DNA from: Dyella dinghuensis
GTDB lineage: Bacteria > Pseudomonadota > Gammaproteobacteria > Xanthomonadales > Rhodanobacteraceae
Direction: 5' to 3'
Assembly (NCBI RefSeq): GCF_003977615.1
Contig: NZ_RYZR01000005.1
Location: forward strand, 682,001 to 746,000
Length of the DNA: 64,000 nt
Every line of letters starts with the position of its first letter. Position 1 is the first letter of the stretch. Below are positions 20,210 to 27,973 of this stretch, piece after piece. Both the position numbers and the translations under genes were made by a program. The notes beneath the pieces are model-generated. The model had not been told where the DNA came from, ran no database searches, and saw nothing but the letters and a program-made list of their open reading frames with translations.

Positions 20210-21495
20210 ATCAGCCTGCATCACATCGCTCGCGGCGCGAAAGCGTCAAGGCGATCGTCCGGGTCGTCAGCGGCAATTTTCTCGAGATGTACGACTTCAT
20301 GGTGTATGGCTATTACGCGCCAGCCATCGCGAAGGCGTATTTCCCGGCGCATAGTGCGTACGCATCGCTGCTGCTTACGTTGCTCGCGTTTGCAGCGGGC
20401 TTCGTGATGCGGCCGATCGGCGCCATTGTGTTGGGCGCCTATATCGATCATCACGGACGCCGCCGCGGCCTTATCCTCACGCTCGCGTTGATGGCCATCG
20501 GCACGCTACTTGTGGCCGCCGTGCCCACGTACGCAACCATCGGTATGCTGGCGCCGTTACTTGTCGTGGCCGGACGCTTGCTGCAAGGCTTTTCGGCGGG
20601 TGTCGAGCTGGGCGGTGTATCGGTTTACCTCGCGGAAATCGCCACACCCGGACATCGCGGCTTCTATTGCTCGTGGCAATCGGCGAGTCAACAAGTCGCA
20701 GTCGTATTCGCCGCGTCACTGGGCTTGTTGTTGCAGTACTGGTTACCGCCGGATGCCATCACCGGCTGGGGATGGCGCATACCGTTCGTCATCGGCTGCT
20801 TGATCGTTCCGTTCCTTTTCCTGATTCGACGCTCGCTGGAAGAAACGCAGGCGTTCCTTGCGCGACGCCGCCCGGATGTCGGCGAGATTTATCGCTCGAT
20901 GCTCACCAACGGCCGCGTCGTGCTGCTGGGCGTAGCGCTGGTGATGATGACGACGGTCTCGTTCTATCTGATCACCGCCTACACACCGACATTTGGCAGC
21001 GAAGTGCTGCATCTATCGCAGTTCGATGTCTTCGTCGTCACGCTCTGCATCGGCCTGTCGAACTTCGTGTGGCTGCCCGTGATGGGCGCGCTGTCCGATC
21101 GCATCGGCCGTCGCCCGCTGCTGCTCGCTTGCACGTTGTTGGCGCTGATCAGCGCCTACCCGGTATTGCACTGGCTGGTAGCCTCGCCGAATTTCGAAAG
21201 ACTGCTAGCTGCGGAGCTATGGCTGTCTTTCATTTACGCCAGCTACAACGGCGCAATGGTCGTCACGCTGACGGAAATCATGCCCGCCGACGTGCGCACC
21301 ACGGGTTTCTCACTGGCCTACAGCCTCGCAACAACCGTAGGCGGCTCCAGCCTCGCCATTTCGCAATGGCTGATTCACATCACCGGTAACAAAGCCGCAC
21401 CGGGAATTTGGATGTCGTTTGCTGCCTTGTGCGGATTAGTCGCGACACTTGTTGTTTTTCGTGATCCAAACAGTCGCGCGCAACATAAGCATTAG
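20206..21495 (+). CDS. MFS transporter, metabolite:H+ symporter family (citrate/dicarboxylate-like)
   Basis: A 429-residue inner-membrane transporter with about 12 predicted helices. The N-terminus [21 protein letters not shown] and the loop motif [15 protein letters not shown] match the MHS group (CitA, ShiA, ProP, TcuC). The second-half repeat [14 protein letters not shown] is also present. Substrate is probably a small organic acid, by resemblance to CitA-like proteins, but this is an inference. The start is TTG at 20206, overlapping the TGA of the DJ-1-like gene, with AAGGA upstream; the next ATG would delete part of helix 1. This is one of several TTG/GTG starts in the window. Confidence 0.88.
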   Translation: MNQPASHRSRRESVKAIVRVVSGNFLEMYDFMVYGYYAPAIAKAYFPAHSAYASLLLTLLAFAAGFVMRPIGAIVLGAYIDHHGRRRGLILTLALMAIGTLLVAAVPTYATIGMLAPLLVVAGRLLQGFSAGVELGGVSVYLAEIATPGHRGFYCSWQSASQQVAVVFAASLGLLLQYWLPPDAITGWGWRIPFVIGCLIVPFLFLIRRSLEETQAFLARRRPDVGEIYRSMLTNGRVVLLGVALVMMTTVSFYLITAYTPTFGSEVLHLSQFDVFVVTLCIGLSNFVWLPVMGALSDRIGRRPLLLACTLLALISAYPVLHWLVASPNFERLLAAELWLSFIYASYNGAMVVTLTEIMPADVRTTGFSLAYSLATTVGGSSLAISQWLIHITGNKAAPGIWMSFAALCGLVATLVVFRDPNSRAQHKH

Positions 21496-21700
21496 TAACT
21501 AATGTTGAAGCGCAAAGAACTTCAATGTGGCACCGTGCCAGAAGTGTCTTGAGAGCGCCCTTCCCTGTATCGCAATCGCATCGACCAACGTGCCCCGCAA
21601 AAAGTGTCGACATCGAGCCGCGCACATATCAAGCGAAACAACACCGCCTGTGACAGGCTGCGGTACGCTAAGTCACCAGTACAGCATCGGGATTGATCGT

Positions 21701-21997
21701 ATGCGTGCACCCGTAGGTTCGGTCGTTGGACTGTGTGCGGCCTCCGCCACCATGTCGGCGATGGGCATGGCGTTCCTCGGTTACTGGGGTGTGCACGAGC
21801 CGTCGCCCTGGAAGGGGGGCGACATCTTGGTGGTGTGCCTGGCATTCCTCAGCTTCCTGGCTTTCGGCTCGACCATCTGGATTATCACTACGCCGATCCC
21901 CGACGACGGTATCGAAAAGATCGTGCCGGCCCGGCGCATGTTCGCCACCGGGCTGTTGCTGATGTGGGTGGCGGTGATCGTTGCGGTGATCCCTTGA
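21701..21997 (+). CDS. Small integral membrane protein
   Basis: A 98-residue hydrophobic protein starting MRAPVGSVVGLCAASATMSA, with about three membrane segments (roughly residues 7-27, 38-58 and 75-97). A CGGGA site precedes the ATG at 21701. No known domain was recognised. It is separated from the MFS gene by 205 bases with no visible promoter, and ends about 100 bases before the DnaA-box cluster of nrdA. Confidence 0.6.
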   Translation: MRAPVGSVVGLCAASATMSAMGMAFLGYWGVHEPSPWKGGDILVVCLAFLSFLAFGSTIWIITTPIPDDGIEKIVPARRMFATGLLLMWVAVIVAVIP

Positions 21998-22096
21998 GGG
22001 CCCAGCCGGATCGCAAAAGCTTCCGATCAGTCACGAGTGTTATGCGCCTGAGGCCATAACGGCCGGCAAGCCGCGTCGCGCCTGACTTCGACCTAG

Positions 22097-22129
22097 TTAT
22101 CCACTGCGTTATACACGGCCTTATCCACA
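22097..22129 (+). promoter_or_regulatory. Three DnaA boxes at exact 12-bp spacing upstream of nrdA
   Basis: TTATCCACT (22097-22105), TTATACACG (22109-22117) and TTATCCACA (22121-22129) all match the DnaA box consensus TTATNCACA; the third is perfect and the other two differ at one position each. They face the same way with start-to-start spacing of 12 bp and end just before the -35 element. E. coli nrdAB is also controlled by DnaA boxes upstream of its promoter. Confidence 0.8.
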
Positions 22130-22140
22130 AGTTGTTGGGT
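22125..22140. promoter_or_regulatory. NrdR-box-like site 1
   Basis: CCACAAGTTGTTGGGT matches the NrdR box (ACACWATATWTWGTGT) at 11 of 16 positions by eye. It overlaps the third DnaA box and the first base of the -35. The second site starts exactly 32 bp further, the spacing normal for tandem NrdR boxes. Confidence 0.5.
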
Positions 22141-22168
22141 TGACCGATGACCCCGACCCCGATATGTT
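22140..22168 (+). promoter_or_regulatory. Predicted sigma70 promoter of nrdA
   Basis: TTGACC (22140-22145), a 17-bp spacer, then TATGTT (22163-22168). Transcription would start near 22175, at the 5' edge of the cobalamin riboswitch. Confidence 0.6.
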
Positions 22169-22172
22169 GTGC
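22157..22172. promoter_or_regulatory. NrdR-box-like site 2
   Basis: CCCCGATATGTTGTGC matches the NrdR consensus at 11 of 16 positions, including the central ATAT and GTG. It covers the -10 element, so an NrdR-nucleotide complex here would block RNA polymerase. Confidence 0.5.
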
Positions 22173-22366
22173 CTGTCGGTGCCATTCTCAGACCTAGTGT
22201 CGGACTGGCTTAATAGGGAATCCGGTGCGAATCCGGGACTGCCCCGCAGCGGTAAGCGGAAACGAACGCCCAACCATGCACTGGTCCTGGGGACCGGGAA
22301 GCTGGGCAAGTAGGAGGACCGCAAGGTCCACGTCCGTGAGTCCGAAGACCTGCCGACACGGCACAA
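22167..22366 (+). ncRNA. Cobalamin (B12) riboswitch in the nrdA leader
   Basis: The aptamer contains the core CCGGTGCGAATCCGGGAC followed by TGCCCCGCAGCGGTAAGC (22222-22256) and the B12 box GAGTCCGAAGACCTGCC (22339-22355), all diagnostic for adenosylcobalamin riboswitches. The closing helix P1 pairs TGTCGG (22174-22179) with CCGACA (22353-22358). It lies directly in front of a B12-independent class I ribonucleotide reductase; in other bacteria such riboswitches turn nrdAB off when B12 is available and a B12-dependent class II enzyme can take over. Confidence 0.95.
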
Positions 22367-22381
22367 CCGGAACGTTGTGCC
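22360..22381 (+). promoter_or_regulatory. Hairpin just 3' of the riboswitch P1 helix
   Basis: GGCACAAC (22360-22367) pairs perfectly with GTTGTGCC (22374-22381) around a 6-base loop. It would stack on, or compete with, an extended P1, because TTGTGCC also occurs at the 5' side (22167-22173). Confidence 0.5.
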
Positions 22382-22496
22382 GAGCGTGACGGCCCCCGCG
22401 CGGAGGGCGTCGTGTGACGTGGAGCTGTTCGCGTCGCATGGCCAACCGCGGTAACCGCCACATCAGCCCTGCGCGCGGGAGCAGGTAGTTGAACCT

Positions 22497-22557
22497 GGAG
22501 CTTGTCCCGCTTACCCGGACGTGGGATCCGGTCAAGGGAAAGCTCCGTTGCCGGAGC
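22497..22557 (+). promoter_or_regulatory. Anti-sequestor/sequestor switch over the nrdA ribosome-binding site
   Basis: Two exclusive helices are visible. In the first, GGAGCTTGTCCC (22497-22508) pairs with GGGAAAGCTCC (22536-22546) over 11 bp with one bulged G. In the second, GCTCCG (22542-22547) pairs with CGGAGC (22552-22557) around TTGC, burying the GGAG ribosome-binding site 8 bases before the nrdA ATG (22565). They share bases 22542-22546, so only one can form. This is the layout of a riboswitch acting on translation. Confidence 0.7.
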
Positions 22558-22564
22558 GTCCGAC

Positions 22565-25069
22565 ATGCAGCCTATTGATACCGAATCGCGCGAGCGCAAC
22601 GACGTTCGCGCGGACACGTCCGCCTTTTCTACCGACGCCTCGTCGGCCACTGCCACTCACACCACGATGTCCGTCACTGCCGAAGCACCGTTTGCCCTCA
22701 CGCCGCCGCACAACCCTGGCCAGATGCGCGTTACCAAGCGCAATGGCGGACAGGAGATCGTCGACGTCAACAAGATCGTTCGCGCCGTCACGCGCAGTGC
22801 AGAAGGCTTGCACGGCGTGGACCCGCTGCGCGTGTCGCTGAAAACCATCGGCGGTTTGTACGACGGTGCCACCACGCAGGAACTCGATCAGCTGTCCATC
22901 CGCACGGCGGCAGCGCTGACGGCGGAAGAGCCGGAATACGGCCAGCTTGCCGCGCGCCTGCTCGGCAGCTTTATCGATAAGGAAGTGAGCGGTCAGGAAA
23001 TCCAGAGCTTTTCGCAATCCATCGCGCGTGGTGCGGAACTTGGTCTGCTGAATGCGCGCCTGCGCGATTTTGTTGCGACGAATGCACGCAAACTCAACGA
23101 CGCAATCGATCCACTGGCGACACGCCGCTTCGAATACTTCGGCCTGCGCACGGTATACGACCGTTACCTGTTGCGCCATCCGCAGCTGCGCAAGGTGATC
23201 GAAACGCCGCAGCATTTCTTCATGCGCATTGCCTGCTCGCTAGGCGGCAATGAAATCGGCGAGACGCTTGAGCTGTATCGCCTGCTTTCCTCGCTGGAAT
23301 ACATCGCCAGCTCGCCGACGCTGTTCAATGCGGGCACGTCGCACGAGCAGCTCAGCTCCTGCTTCCTGCTCGATTCGCCAACGGATTCGCTGGAGTCGAT
23401 CTACGAGAAATACGGCGACGTCGCCAAGCTGAGCAAATTCGCGGGCGGCATTGGCCTGGCGTATTCGCGCGTGCGTTCGCGCGGCTCGCTGATCAAGGGC
23501 ACCAACGGTCACTCCAACGGTCTGGTGCCGTGGCTGAAGACGCTGGACGCATCCGTTGCCGCCGTGAATCAGGGCGGCAAACGCAAAGGCGCCGCGTGCG
23601 TGTATCTGGAACCGTGGCACGCAGATATCGAGGAATTCCTCGAACTGCGCGACAACACGGGCGATGAAGCGCGCCGCACGCACAACCTCAATCTGGCCAA
23701 TTGGATTCCCGACGAATTCATGCGCCGCGTCGAGCACGACGGCCATTGGTCGTTGTTCGATCCCAAGGTCGTGCCGCATTTCGTCGACACCTGGGGCGAG
23801 ACGTTCGAGCAGGCGTATCACAAGGCCGAAGCCGAAGGTTTGGCCGTCAAGACGGTGAAGGCGCGCGAGCTATATGCGCGCATGCTGCGCACGCTGGCGC
23901 AGACCGGCAACGGCTGGATGACATTCAAGGATCGTAGCAATGCGACCAGCAATCAGACGGCCAAAGCTGAAAACGTTATCCACCTCTCGAACCTCTGCAC
24001 CGAGATTCTGGAAGTCACCAACGCCAGCGAAACGGCGGTGTGCAATCTCGGCTCAGTCAATCTGGCGCGCCATGTCGTAGATGGTGCGTTCGATTTCGCC
24101 AAGCTCGCTTCGACGGTACGTACGGCCGTGCGTCAGCTCGATCGCGTGATCGATCTGAACTTCTACCCGATCGATACGGCAGCCGTTGCCAATCGCAAGT
24201 GGCGTCCGGTAGGTCTGGGCGTGATGGGCATGCAAGACGTGTTCTTCAAACTGCGCCTGCCGTTCGATTCGGCCGAAGCGCTGGAATTGTCGACGCGTAT
24301 CGCGGAAGAAATTTATTTCAACGCCCTGTCGCAATCCAACGCGCTTGCCGAACAGCACGGCGCACATCCTGGCTTTGCGGAAACCCGCGCAGCGAACGGC
24401 GAATTGCAATTCGACTATTGGACGAATGCCAAGCCGCACGATACGACGCGCTGGGACGCACTGCGCGAATCGATCAAGGCCAAAGGTCTGCGCAACTCGC
24501 TGCTGATCGCGATTGCACCGACGGCAACGATTGCGTCGATCGCCGGGTGCTACGAATGCATCGAGCCGCAGGTCAGCAACCTGTTCAAACGCGAAACGCT
24601 GTCGGGCGACTTCCTGGTGGTGAATCGCTATCTGTCCGATGAGCTGAAAGCGCTGGGCCTGTGGACCAGCGAAGTTCGCGACGCCATCAAGCTGGCCGAA
24701 GGTTCCATCCAGGGCATCACGGCGATTCCGGAACGTCTGCGTTCCATCTATCGCACCGTGTGGGAATTGCCGCAGAAGGCATTGATCGATCTCGCTGCTG
24801 CGCGCGGTGCATACATCGACCAGAGCCAGTCGCTGAACCTGTTCATGGAGAATCCGAACATCGGTCAGCTCAGCTCAATGTACATGTACGCGTGGAAATC
24901 CGGCGTCAAGACGACGTATTACCTGCGCTCGCGTCCGGCGACGAAGATCACCAAGACCACGGTGACCGCCGCTGCTGTGCAAGCGCCGGCGCCTGACGCG
25001 CAGGATGCTGCGACCGCCGCCGTGTTCTGTTCGCTGGAAAACCCCGAGTACTGCGAAGCCTGTCAGTGA
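22565..25069 (+). CDS. nrdA: Class I ribonucleoside-diphosphate reductase, alpha subunit
   Basis: Catalytic subunit that reduces ribonucleoside diphosphates to deoxyribonucleotides with the radical supplied by NrdB. The 834-residue protein has an extra Ser/Thr-rich N-terminus (about 1-50), an ATP-cone allosteric domain (about 52-145, MRVTKRNGGQEIVDVNKIV), and the ten-stranded barrel with substrate cysteines in EQLSSCFLL and AVCNLGSVNL and the active-site loop NLCTEILEV. The C-terminal tail ends YCEACQ, the CxxC-type shuttle pair for thioredoxin. ATG at 22565 is chosen because it follows the sequestered GGAG; the open frame upstream to 22502 lies within the switch RNA. nrdB follows after a 569-base interruption. 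Confidence 0.95.
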   Translation: MQPIDTESRERNDVRADTSAFSTDASSATATHTTMSVTAEAPFALTPPHNPGQMRVTKRNGGQEIVDVNKIVRAVTRSAEGLHGVDPLRVSLKTIGGLYDGATTQELDQLSIRTAAALTAEEPEYGQLAARLLGSFIDKEVSGQEIQSFSQSIARGAELGLLNARLRDFVATNARKLNDAIDPLATRRFEYFGLRTVYDRYLLRHPQLRKVIETPQHFFMRIACSLGGNEIGETLELYRLLSSLEYIASSPTLFNAGTSHEQLSSCFLLDSPTDSLESIYEKYGDVAKLSKFAGGIGLAYSRVRSRGSLIKGTNGHSNGLVPWLKTLDASVAAVNQGGKRKGAACVYLEPWHADIEEFLELRDNTGDEARRTHNLNLANWIPDEFMRRVEHDGHWSLFDPKVVPHFVDTWGETFEQAYHKAEAEGLAVKTVKARELYARMLRTLAQTGNGWMTFKDRSNATSNQTAKAENVIHLSNLCTEILEVTNASETAVCNLGSVNLARHVVDGAFDFAKLASTVRTAVRQLDRVIDLNFYPIDTAAVANRKWRPVGLGVMGMQDVFFKLRLPFDSAEALELSTRIAEEIYFNALSQSNALAEQHGAHPGFAETRAANGELQFDYWTNAKPHDTTRWDALRESIKAKGLRNSLLIAIAPTATIASIAGCYECIEPQVSNLFKRETLSGDFLVVNRYLSDELKALGLWTSEVRDAIKLAEGSIQGITAIPERLRSIYRTVWELPQKALIDLAAARGAYIDQSQSLNLFMENPNIGQLSSMYMYAWKSGVKTTYYLRSRPATKITKTTVTAAAVQAPAPDAQDAATAAVFCSLENPEYCEACQ

Positions 25070-25087
25070 TGGCAGTCGCTTGAGAAA

Positions 25088-25115
25088 GCTGGAATCCGGT
25101 TCATCGGATTCCAGC
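25088..25115. repeat. Repeat-derived hairpin downstream of nrdA
   Basis: GCTGGAATCCG (25088-25098) pairs perfectly with CGGATTCCAGC (25105-25115). There is no T run. The arms share CTGGAATCC/GGATTCCAG with the inverted repeats at 25487-25582, so it is probably one member of the same family. It could act as an attenuator between nrdA and nrdB. Confidence 0.6.
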
Positions 25116-25132
25116 CGTTCTGGAAAAGGCTC

Positions 25133-25429
25133 TTATTCAAAAATCTCCGAATAGAGATCTCGCCAATAAGGATTGGTCTTTTCAATGAGCTGGATCTTCC
25201 ACAAACGATTCCAGGCTTTCAGTGCCTTCTCGCGGGCAATCGCCGACTCTATCGAATCATGTATTTCGAACCAGACCAAATCATGCACGCTGTAACGTTT
25301 GGTGAAACCTTCCGCGAGATCATGCTTGTGTTGCCAGATGCGGCCACACAGGTCCGAAGTGACACCGATGTACAACGTAGCGTTGCGTCGATTCGCAAGG
25401 ATGTAGACGCACGGGATTCGTTCTCGCAT
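25133..25429 (-). CDS. GIY-YIG domain nuclease-like protein
   Basis: A 98-residue single-domain protein of the UPF0213/YhbQ-like branch of the GIY-YIG superfamily. The motif is VYILANRRNATLYIGVTSDL, followed by the conserved Arg in RIWQHK and an acidic residue within AIAREKALKAWNR. It has the size of stand-alone GIY-YIG proteins that are common in proteobacteria; their role is mostly unknown, with a DNA-end or structure nuclease suspected. It lies on the opposite strand between nrdA and nrdB and is flanked on both sides by repeats of one family, which suggests it arrived as a small cassette. No clear ribosome-binding site is visible. Confidence 0.82.
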   Translation of the reverse strand: MRERIPCVYILANRRNATLYIGVTSDLCGRIWQHKHDLAEGFTKRYSVHDLVWFEIHDSIESAIAREKALKAWNRLWKIQLIEKTNPYWRDLYSEIFE

Positions 25430-25486
25430 AAATTGAACTTGCTAACGTTTCGCCAGAGCTTGCCTCATCGCCTCCACACATACGAC

Positions 25487-25514
25487 CGTCATCCCAGCGA
25501 AAGCTGGGATCCAG
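25487..25514 (+). repeat. Extragenic palindromic repeat, copy A
   Basis: CGTCATCCCAGCGAAAGCTG followed by GGATCCAG; internally palindromic (CCCAGC/GCTGGG). Its reverse complement matches 25555-25582 with few differences. Confidence 0.75.
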
Positions 25515-25554
25515 CGTCTTTCGCCGACACAGATTGTCGAAAAAACAGAAGGCA

Positions 25555-25582
25555 CTGGATTCCAGCTTTCGCTGGAATGACG
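25555..25582 (-). repeat. Extragenic palindromic repeat, copy B (inverted)
   Basis: CTGGATTCCAGCTTTCGCTG followed by GAATGACG, inverted relative to copy A with 40 bases between them. It ends 56 bases before the nrdB start and may contribute to control of nrdB translation or transcription. Confidence 0.75.
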
Positions 25583-25638
25583 AGCAAAATCCATCGTACA
25601 CATCAAACAACCCGATAAGCCTGGTCAAGGAACACTCT

Positions 25639-26664
25639 ATGTCCGCCCAACCCACTCGCGATTCGCACATCCTCGACCCGGGTTTCGAACTCACGCTGCG
25701 CCCGATGCGCTACCCCGAGTTCTACGAGATGTATCGCAACGCGATCAAGAACACCTGGACGGTGGAGGAAGTCGATTTTTCGCTTGACGTCACAGACCTG
25801 AAATCGAAGATGTCTGATGCGGATCGCCATTTGATCCACCGTCTCGTGGCATTCTTCGCCACCGGCGATACGATCGTGGCGAACAATCTTGTGTTGAATC
25901 TTTACCAGCACATCAACGCGCCGGAAGCGCGCATGTATCTGTCGCGCCAGTTGTATGAGGAAGCGCTGCATGTGCAGTTCTATCTCACGCTGCTGGACAC
26001 CTACATTCCAGATCCGAACGAACGCAACAAAGCATTCGCTGCGATTCAGAACATCCCTTCGATTCGCCAGAAAGGCGCGTTCTGCTTCAAGTGGATGGAC
26101 TCCATCCAAAGCGTGCAGCGGCTGGAAACACGTGAACAGCGCCGTCAGTTCCTGCTCAATCTGATCTGCTTCGCTGCATGCATCGAAGGTTTGTTCTTCT
26201 TCGCCGCCTTCGCTTACGTGTACTTCCTGCGCTCGCGCGGTTTGCTGCATGGCTTGGCTTCCGGCACGAACTGGGTGTTCCGCGACGAATCCGGGCACAT
26301 GGGCTTCGCCTTTGAAGTGGTGCGCACCGTGCGCGCACAGGAGCCCGATTTGTTCGATGCAGAGATGCGCACGCAGGTGGAAGCGATGCTGGAAGAAGCC
26401 ATCGCCTGCGAAACGCAGTTTGCCGAAGACGTGCTCTCCGGCGGCGTGGCTGGCTTGTCGGTGAAGGATATGCGCCAGTATCTGGAATACTGCGCCGATC
26501 AGCGCCTCACACAATTGGATATGCCGAAGAAATATGGCGCGAAGAATCCATTCGACTTCATGGATCTCCAGGACGTGCAGGAAGTGACGAACTTCTTCGA
26601 GCGTCGCGTCTCCGCGTATCAGGTAGGCGTGGAAGGCGACGTCGCCTTCGACATGACGTTCTGA
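25639..26664 (+). CDS. nrdB: Class I ribonucleoside-diphosphate reductase, beta (radical-generating) subunit
   Basis: A 341-residue ferritin-like protein that stores the radical used by NrdA. Metal ligands are visible as D77 (ATGDTIV), E108 and H111 (EEALH), E183 (CIEGL), E217 and H220 (RDESGH). The residue four after H111 is Y115, the tyrosyl-radical position. Overall the sequence (for example NNLVLNLYQHINAPEARMYL) looks like the Chlamydia-type subfamily, in which that Tyr is Phe and the first ligand Glu; here both are the ordinary Tyr and Asp, so a di-iron/tyrosyl class Ia cofactor is expected. Start at 25639 has AAGGA upstream. A GNAT gene begins 5 bases after the stop. Confidence 0.94.
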   Translation: MSAQPTRDSHILDPGFELTLRPMRYPEFYEMYRNAIKNTWTVEEVDFSLDVTDLKSKMSDADRHLIHRLVAFFATGDTIVANNLVLNLYQHINAPEARMYLSRQLYEEALHVQFYLTLLDTYIPDPNERNKAFAAIQNIPSIRQKGAFCFKWMDSIQSVQRLETREQRRQFLLNLICFAACIEGLFFFAAFAYVYFLRSRGLLHGLASGTNWVFRDESGHMGFAFEVVRTVRAQEPDLFDAEMRTQVEAMLEEAIACETQFAEDVLSGGVAGLSVKDMRQYLEYCADQRLTQLDMPKKYGAKNPFDFMDLQDVQEVTNFFERRVSAYQVGVEGDVAFDMTF

Positions 26665-26669
26665 TCGCG

Positions 26670-27110
26670 ATGACGCGCGAGCCCATCATTGCCGTGAGCG
26701 ATGCGCCAGAGCCTGAAGAGCTGGCGCCGATCCGGCAAGGTTTGGACCGCTACAACAAGGAAACCAGCGGCATCGGCGATCGCCATCCGCTCACGGTGTT
26801 CGCGCGCGACCCGGACAGCGGCAAGGTGGTCGGCGGCATCATCGGCCGCACGTCGCGCGGCTTGCTGTTTATCGACGTGTTTTATCTGCCGGCGCCGCTG
26901 CGCGGCAAAGGGCTGGGCAGCGCGCTGCTGCGCCGGATGGAAGCGGAAGGCCGCCAGCGCGGCTGTTACAACGGCATTCTCGATACCAACAGTTTTCAGG
27001 CGCCCGAGTTCTACAAGCGCCACGGCTGGCAGATGTTCGGCGCGATCGATTGCGAACCGCCGGGCACGCAGCGGATGTTTTTCACCAAGCGCCTGTTACC
27101 GGAAAGCTGA
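26670..27110 (+). CDS. GNAT family N-acetyltransferase
   Basis: A 146-residue acetyltransferase with the acetyl-CoA-binding motif LRGKGLGSALLRRMEAEG (about residues 73-90) and a C-terminal FYKRHGWQMFG typical of the fold. Such proteins transfer acetyl groups to amines on small molecules or proteins; the substrate is not predictable here. It begins 5 bases after nrdB, so it is probably on the same transcript. Confidence 0.85.
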   Translation: MTREPIIAVSDAPEPEELAPIRQGLDRYNKETSGIGDRHPLTVFARDPDSGKVVGGIIGRTSRGLLFIDVFYLPAPLRGKGLGSALLRRMEAEGRQRGCYNGILDTNSFQAPEFYKRHGWQMFGAIDCEPPGTQRMFFTKRLLPES

Positions 27111-27140
27111 TCCGCGCACGCGTTCACGCATGCGCGGATC
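27109..27140. terminator. Hairpin between convergent GNAT and DUF2076 genes
   Basis: A perfect 10-bp stem, GATCCGCGCA (27109-27118) with TGCGCGGATC (27131-27140). It begins within the GNAT stop codon and lacks a T run, so termination may be weak or bidirectional. Confidence 0.55.
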
Positions 27141-27145
27141 GTGAC

Positions 27146-27781
27146 TTACGTCCAGCTGTTGTCGTCGAAGTTGTTGTCGAAGTTATCGTCGGCAAAATCG
27201 TTGGACGAAAAATCCTGACCGCCGCCGTTCATGCCATTGTTGCCGCCCAGGAAATTATTTTCCGTGACGTTCTCGATCACTTCCGGCTGGCCGCCGAAGA
27301 AGCCGCCGTTGTGATGACCGCCCAGCAGATTTTCCAATCCATCGAACAGGAACATACCGCCAGCGACGCCTGCCGCGGTCGTGGCCGCGCTTTGCAGAAA
27401 ACTCGGCGCGGTGCTTTGTGGTGCGGCGTAACCGGGGCTGCCAAACAAACGCTCGCGCCACGTCGGCGGGGGTTGCTGTTGCTGCGGAGCCTGTTGCATA
27501 ACGGGTGGAACGCTGCTCCATCCCGAGGATTGGCCGCCCAGGAAGCTACCGCCGCCCTGCTGATTGGCGACCTGCGCCTGCAGCTGCGCGATCTGCGCTT
27601 TCGCGGCATCCAGCGCGTGCTGCTGTAGCAGGCTGCGCTGCACCAGCAGATAAAGCGCATCGGGCTGACCGGCGATCCGCTGGTTGATCAACGCATCGGC
27701 TTGCGGATCTTTCACGGTGCCATTCACCGCCGCGAGGCGCTGAAGGAAGTCGTCGAGGATAAGTTGTTCCTGGGGAGTCAT
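27146..27781 (-). CDS. DUF2076 family protein
   Basis: A 211-residue protein beginning MTPQEQLILDDFLQRLAAV, the hallmark N-terminus of DUF2076 proteins. Order of regions: helical N-terminal domain with a coiled-coil segment (about 1-75), a Gln/Pro-rich linker with WRERLFG, a hydrophobic Gly/Ala stretch (AATTAAGVAGGMFLFDGLENLLGG) that could insert in a membrane, then an Asn/Asp/Gly-rich tail ending FDDNSWT. The family is annotated as periplasmic or envelope-associated, but its function is not established. GGAGAA precedes the ATG. Confidence 0.8.
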   Translation of the reverse strand: MTPQEQLILDDFLQRLAAVNGTVKDPQADALINQRIAGQPDALYLLVQRSLLQQHALDAAKAQIAQLQAQVANQQGGGSFLGGQSSGWSSVPPVMQQAPQQQQPPPTWRERLFGSPGYAAPQSTAPSFLQSAATTAAGVAGGMFLFDGLENLLGGHHNGGFFGGQPEVIENVTENNFLGGNNGMNGGGQDFSSNDFADDNFDNNFDDNSWT

Positions 27782-27973
27782 GGTTTCTCCATTGAGCTGC
27801 GTACGGATACGGGCGTAGTGCGGGTGAAGTGAGAGATAGGCGCCGGGCCCACGAGGTTAAAGGGTTACATCCGACAGGGTTGACGCCGGCACGTTTCGCC
27901 GTTCAGTTCCGACACCAGCAGCCGGCCCATTTCGGCCGATCAGCATGCCCCGGTTTCATGGCAGATAGCCTAT

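Noticed and set aside
22097-22129. The DnaA box cluster as part of a replication origin.
   Set aside because: Only three boxes, no AT-rich unwinding region, and no dnaA, dnaN, rpmH or gidA nearby. The location before nrdA fits promoter control.
25639-26664. Calling NrdB a class Ic (Mn/Fe, Phe-type) subunit.
   Set aside because: The residue four after H111 is Tyr and the first ligand is Asp, as in tyrosyl-radical enzymes.
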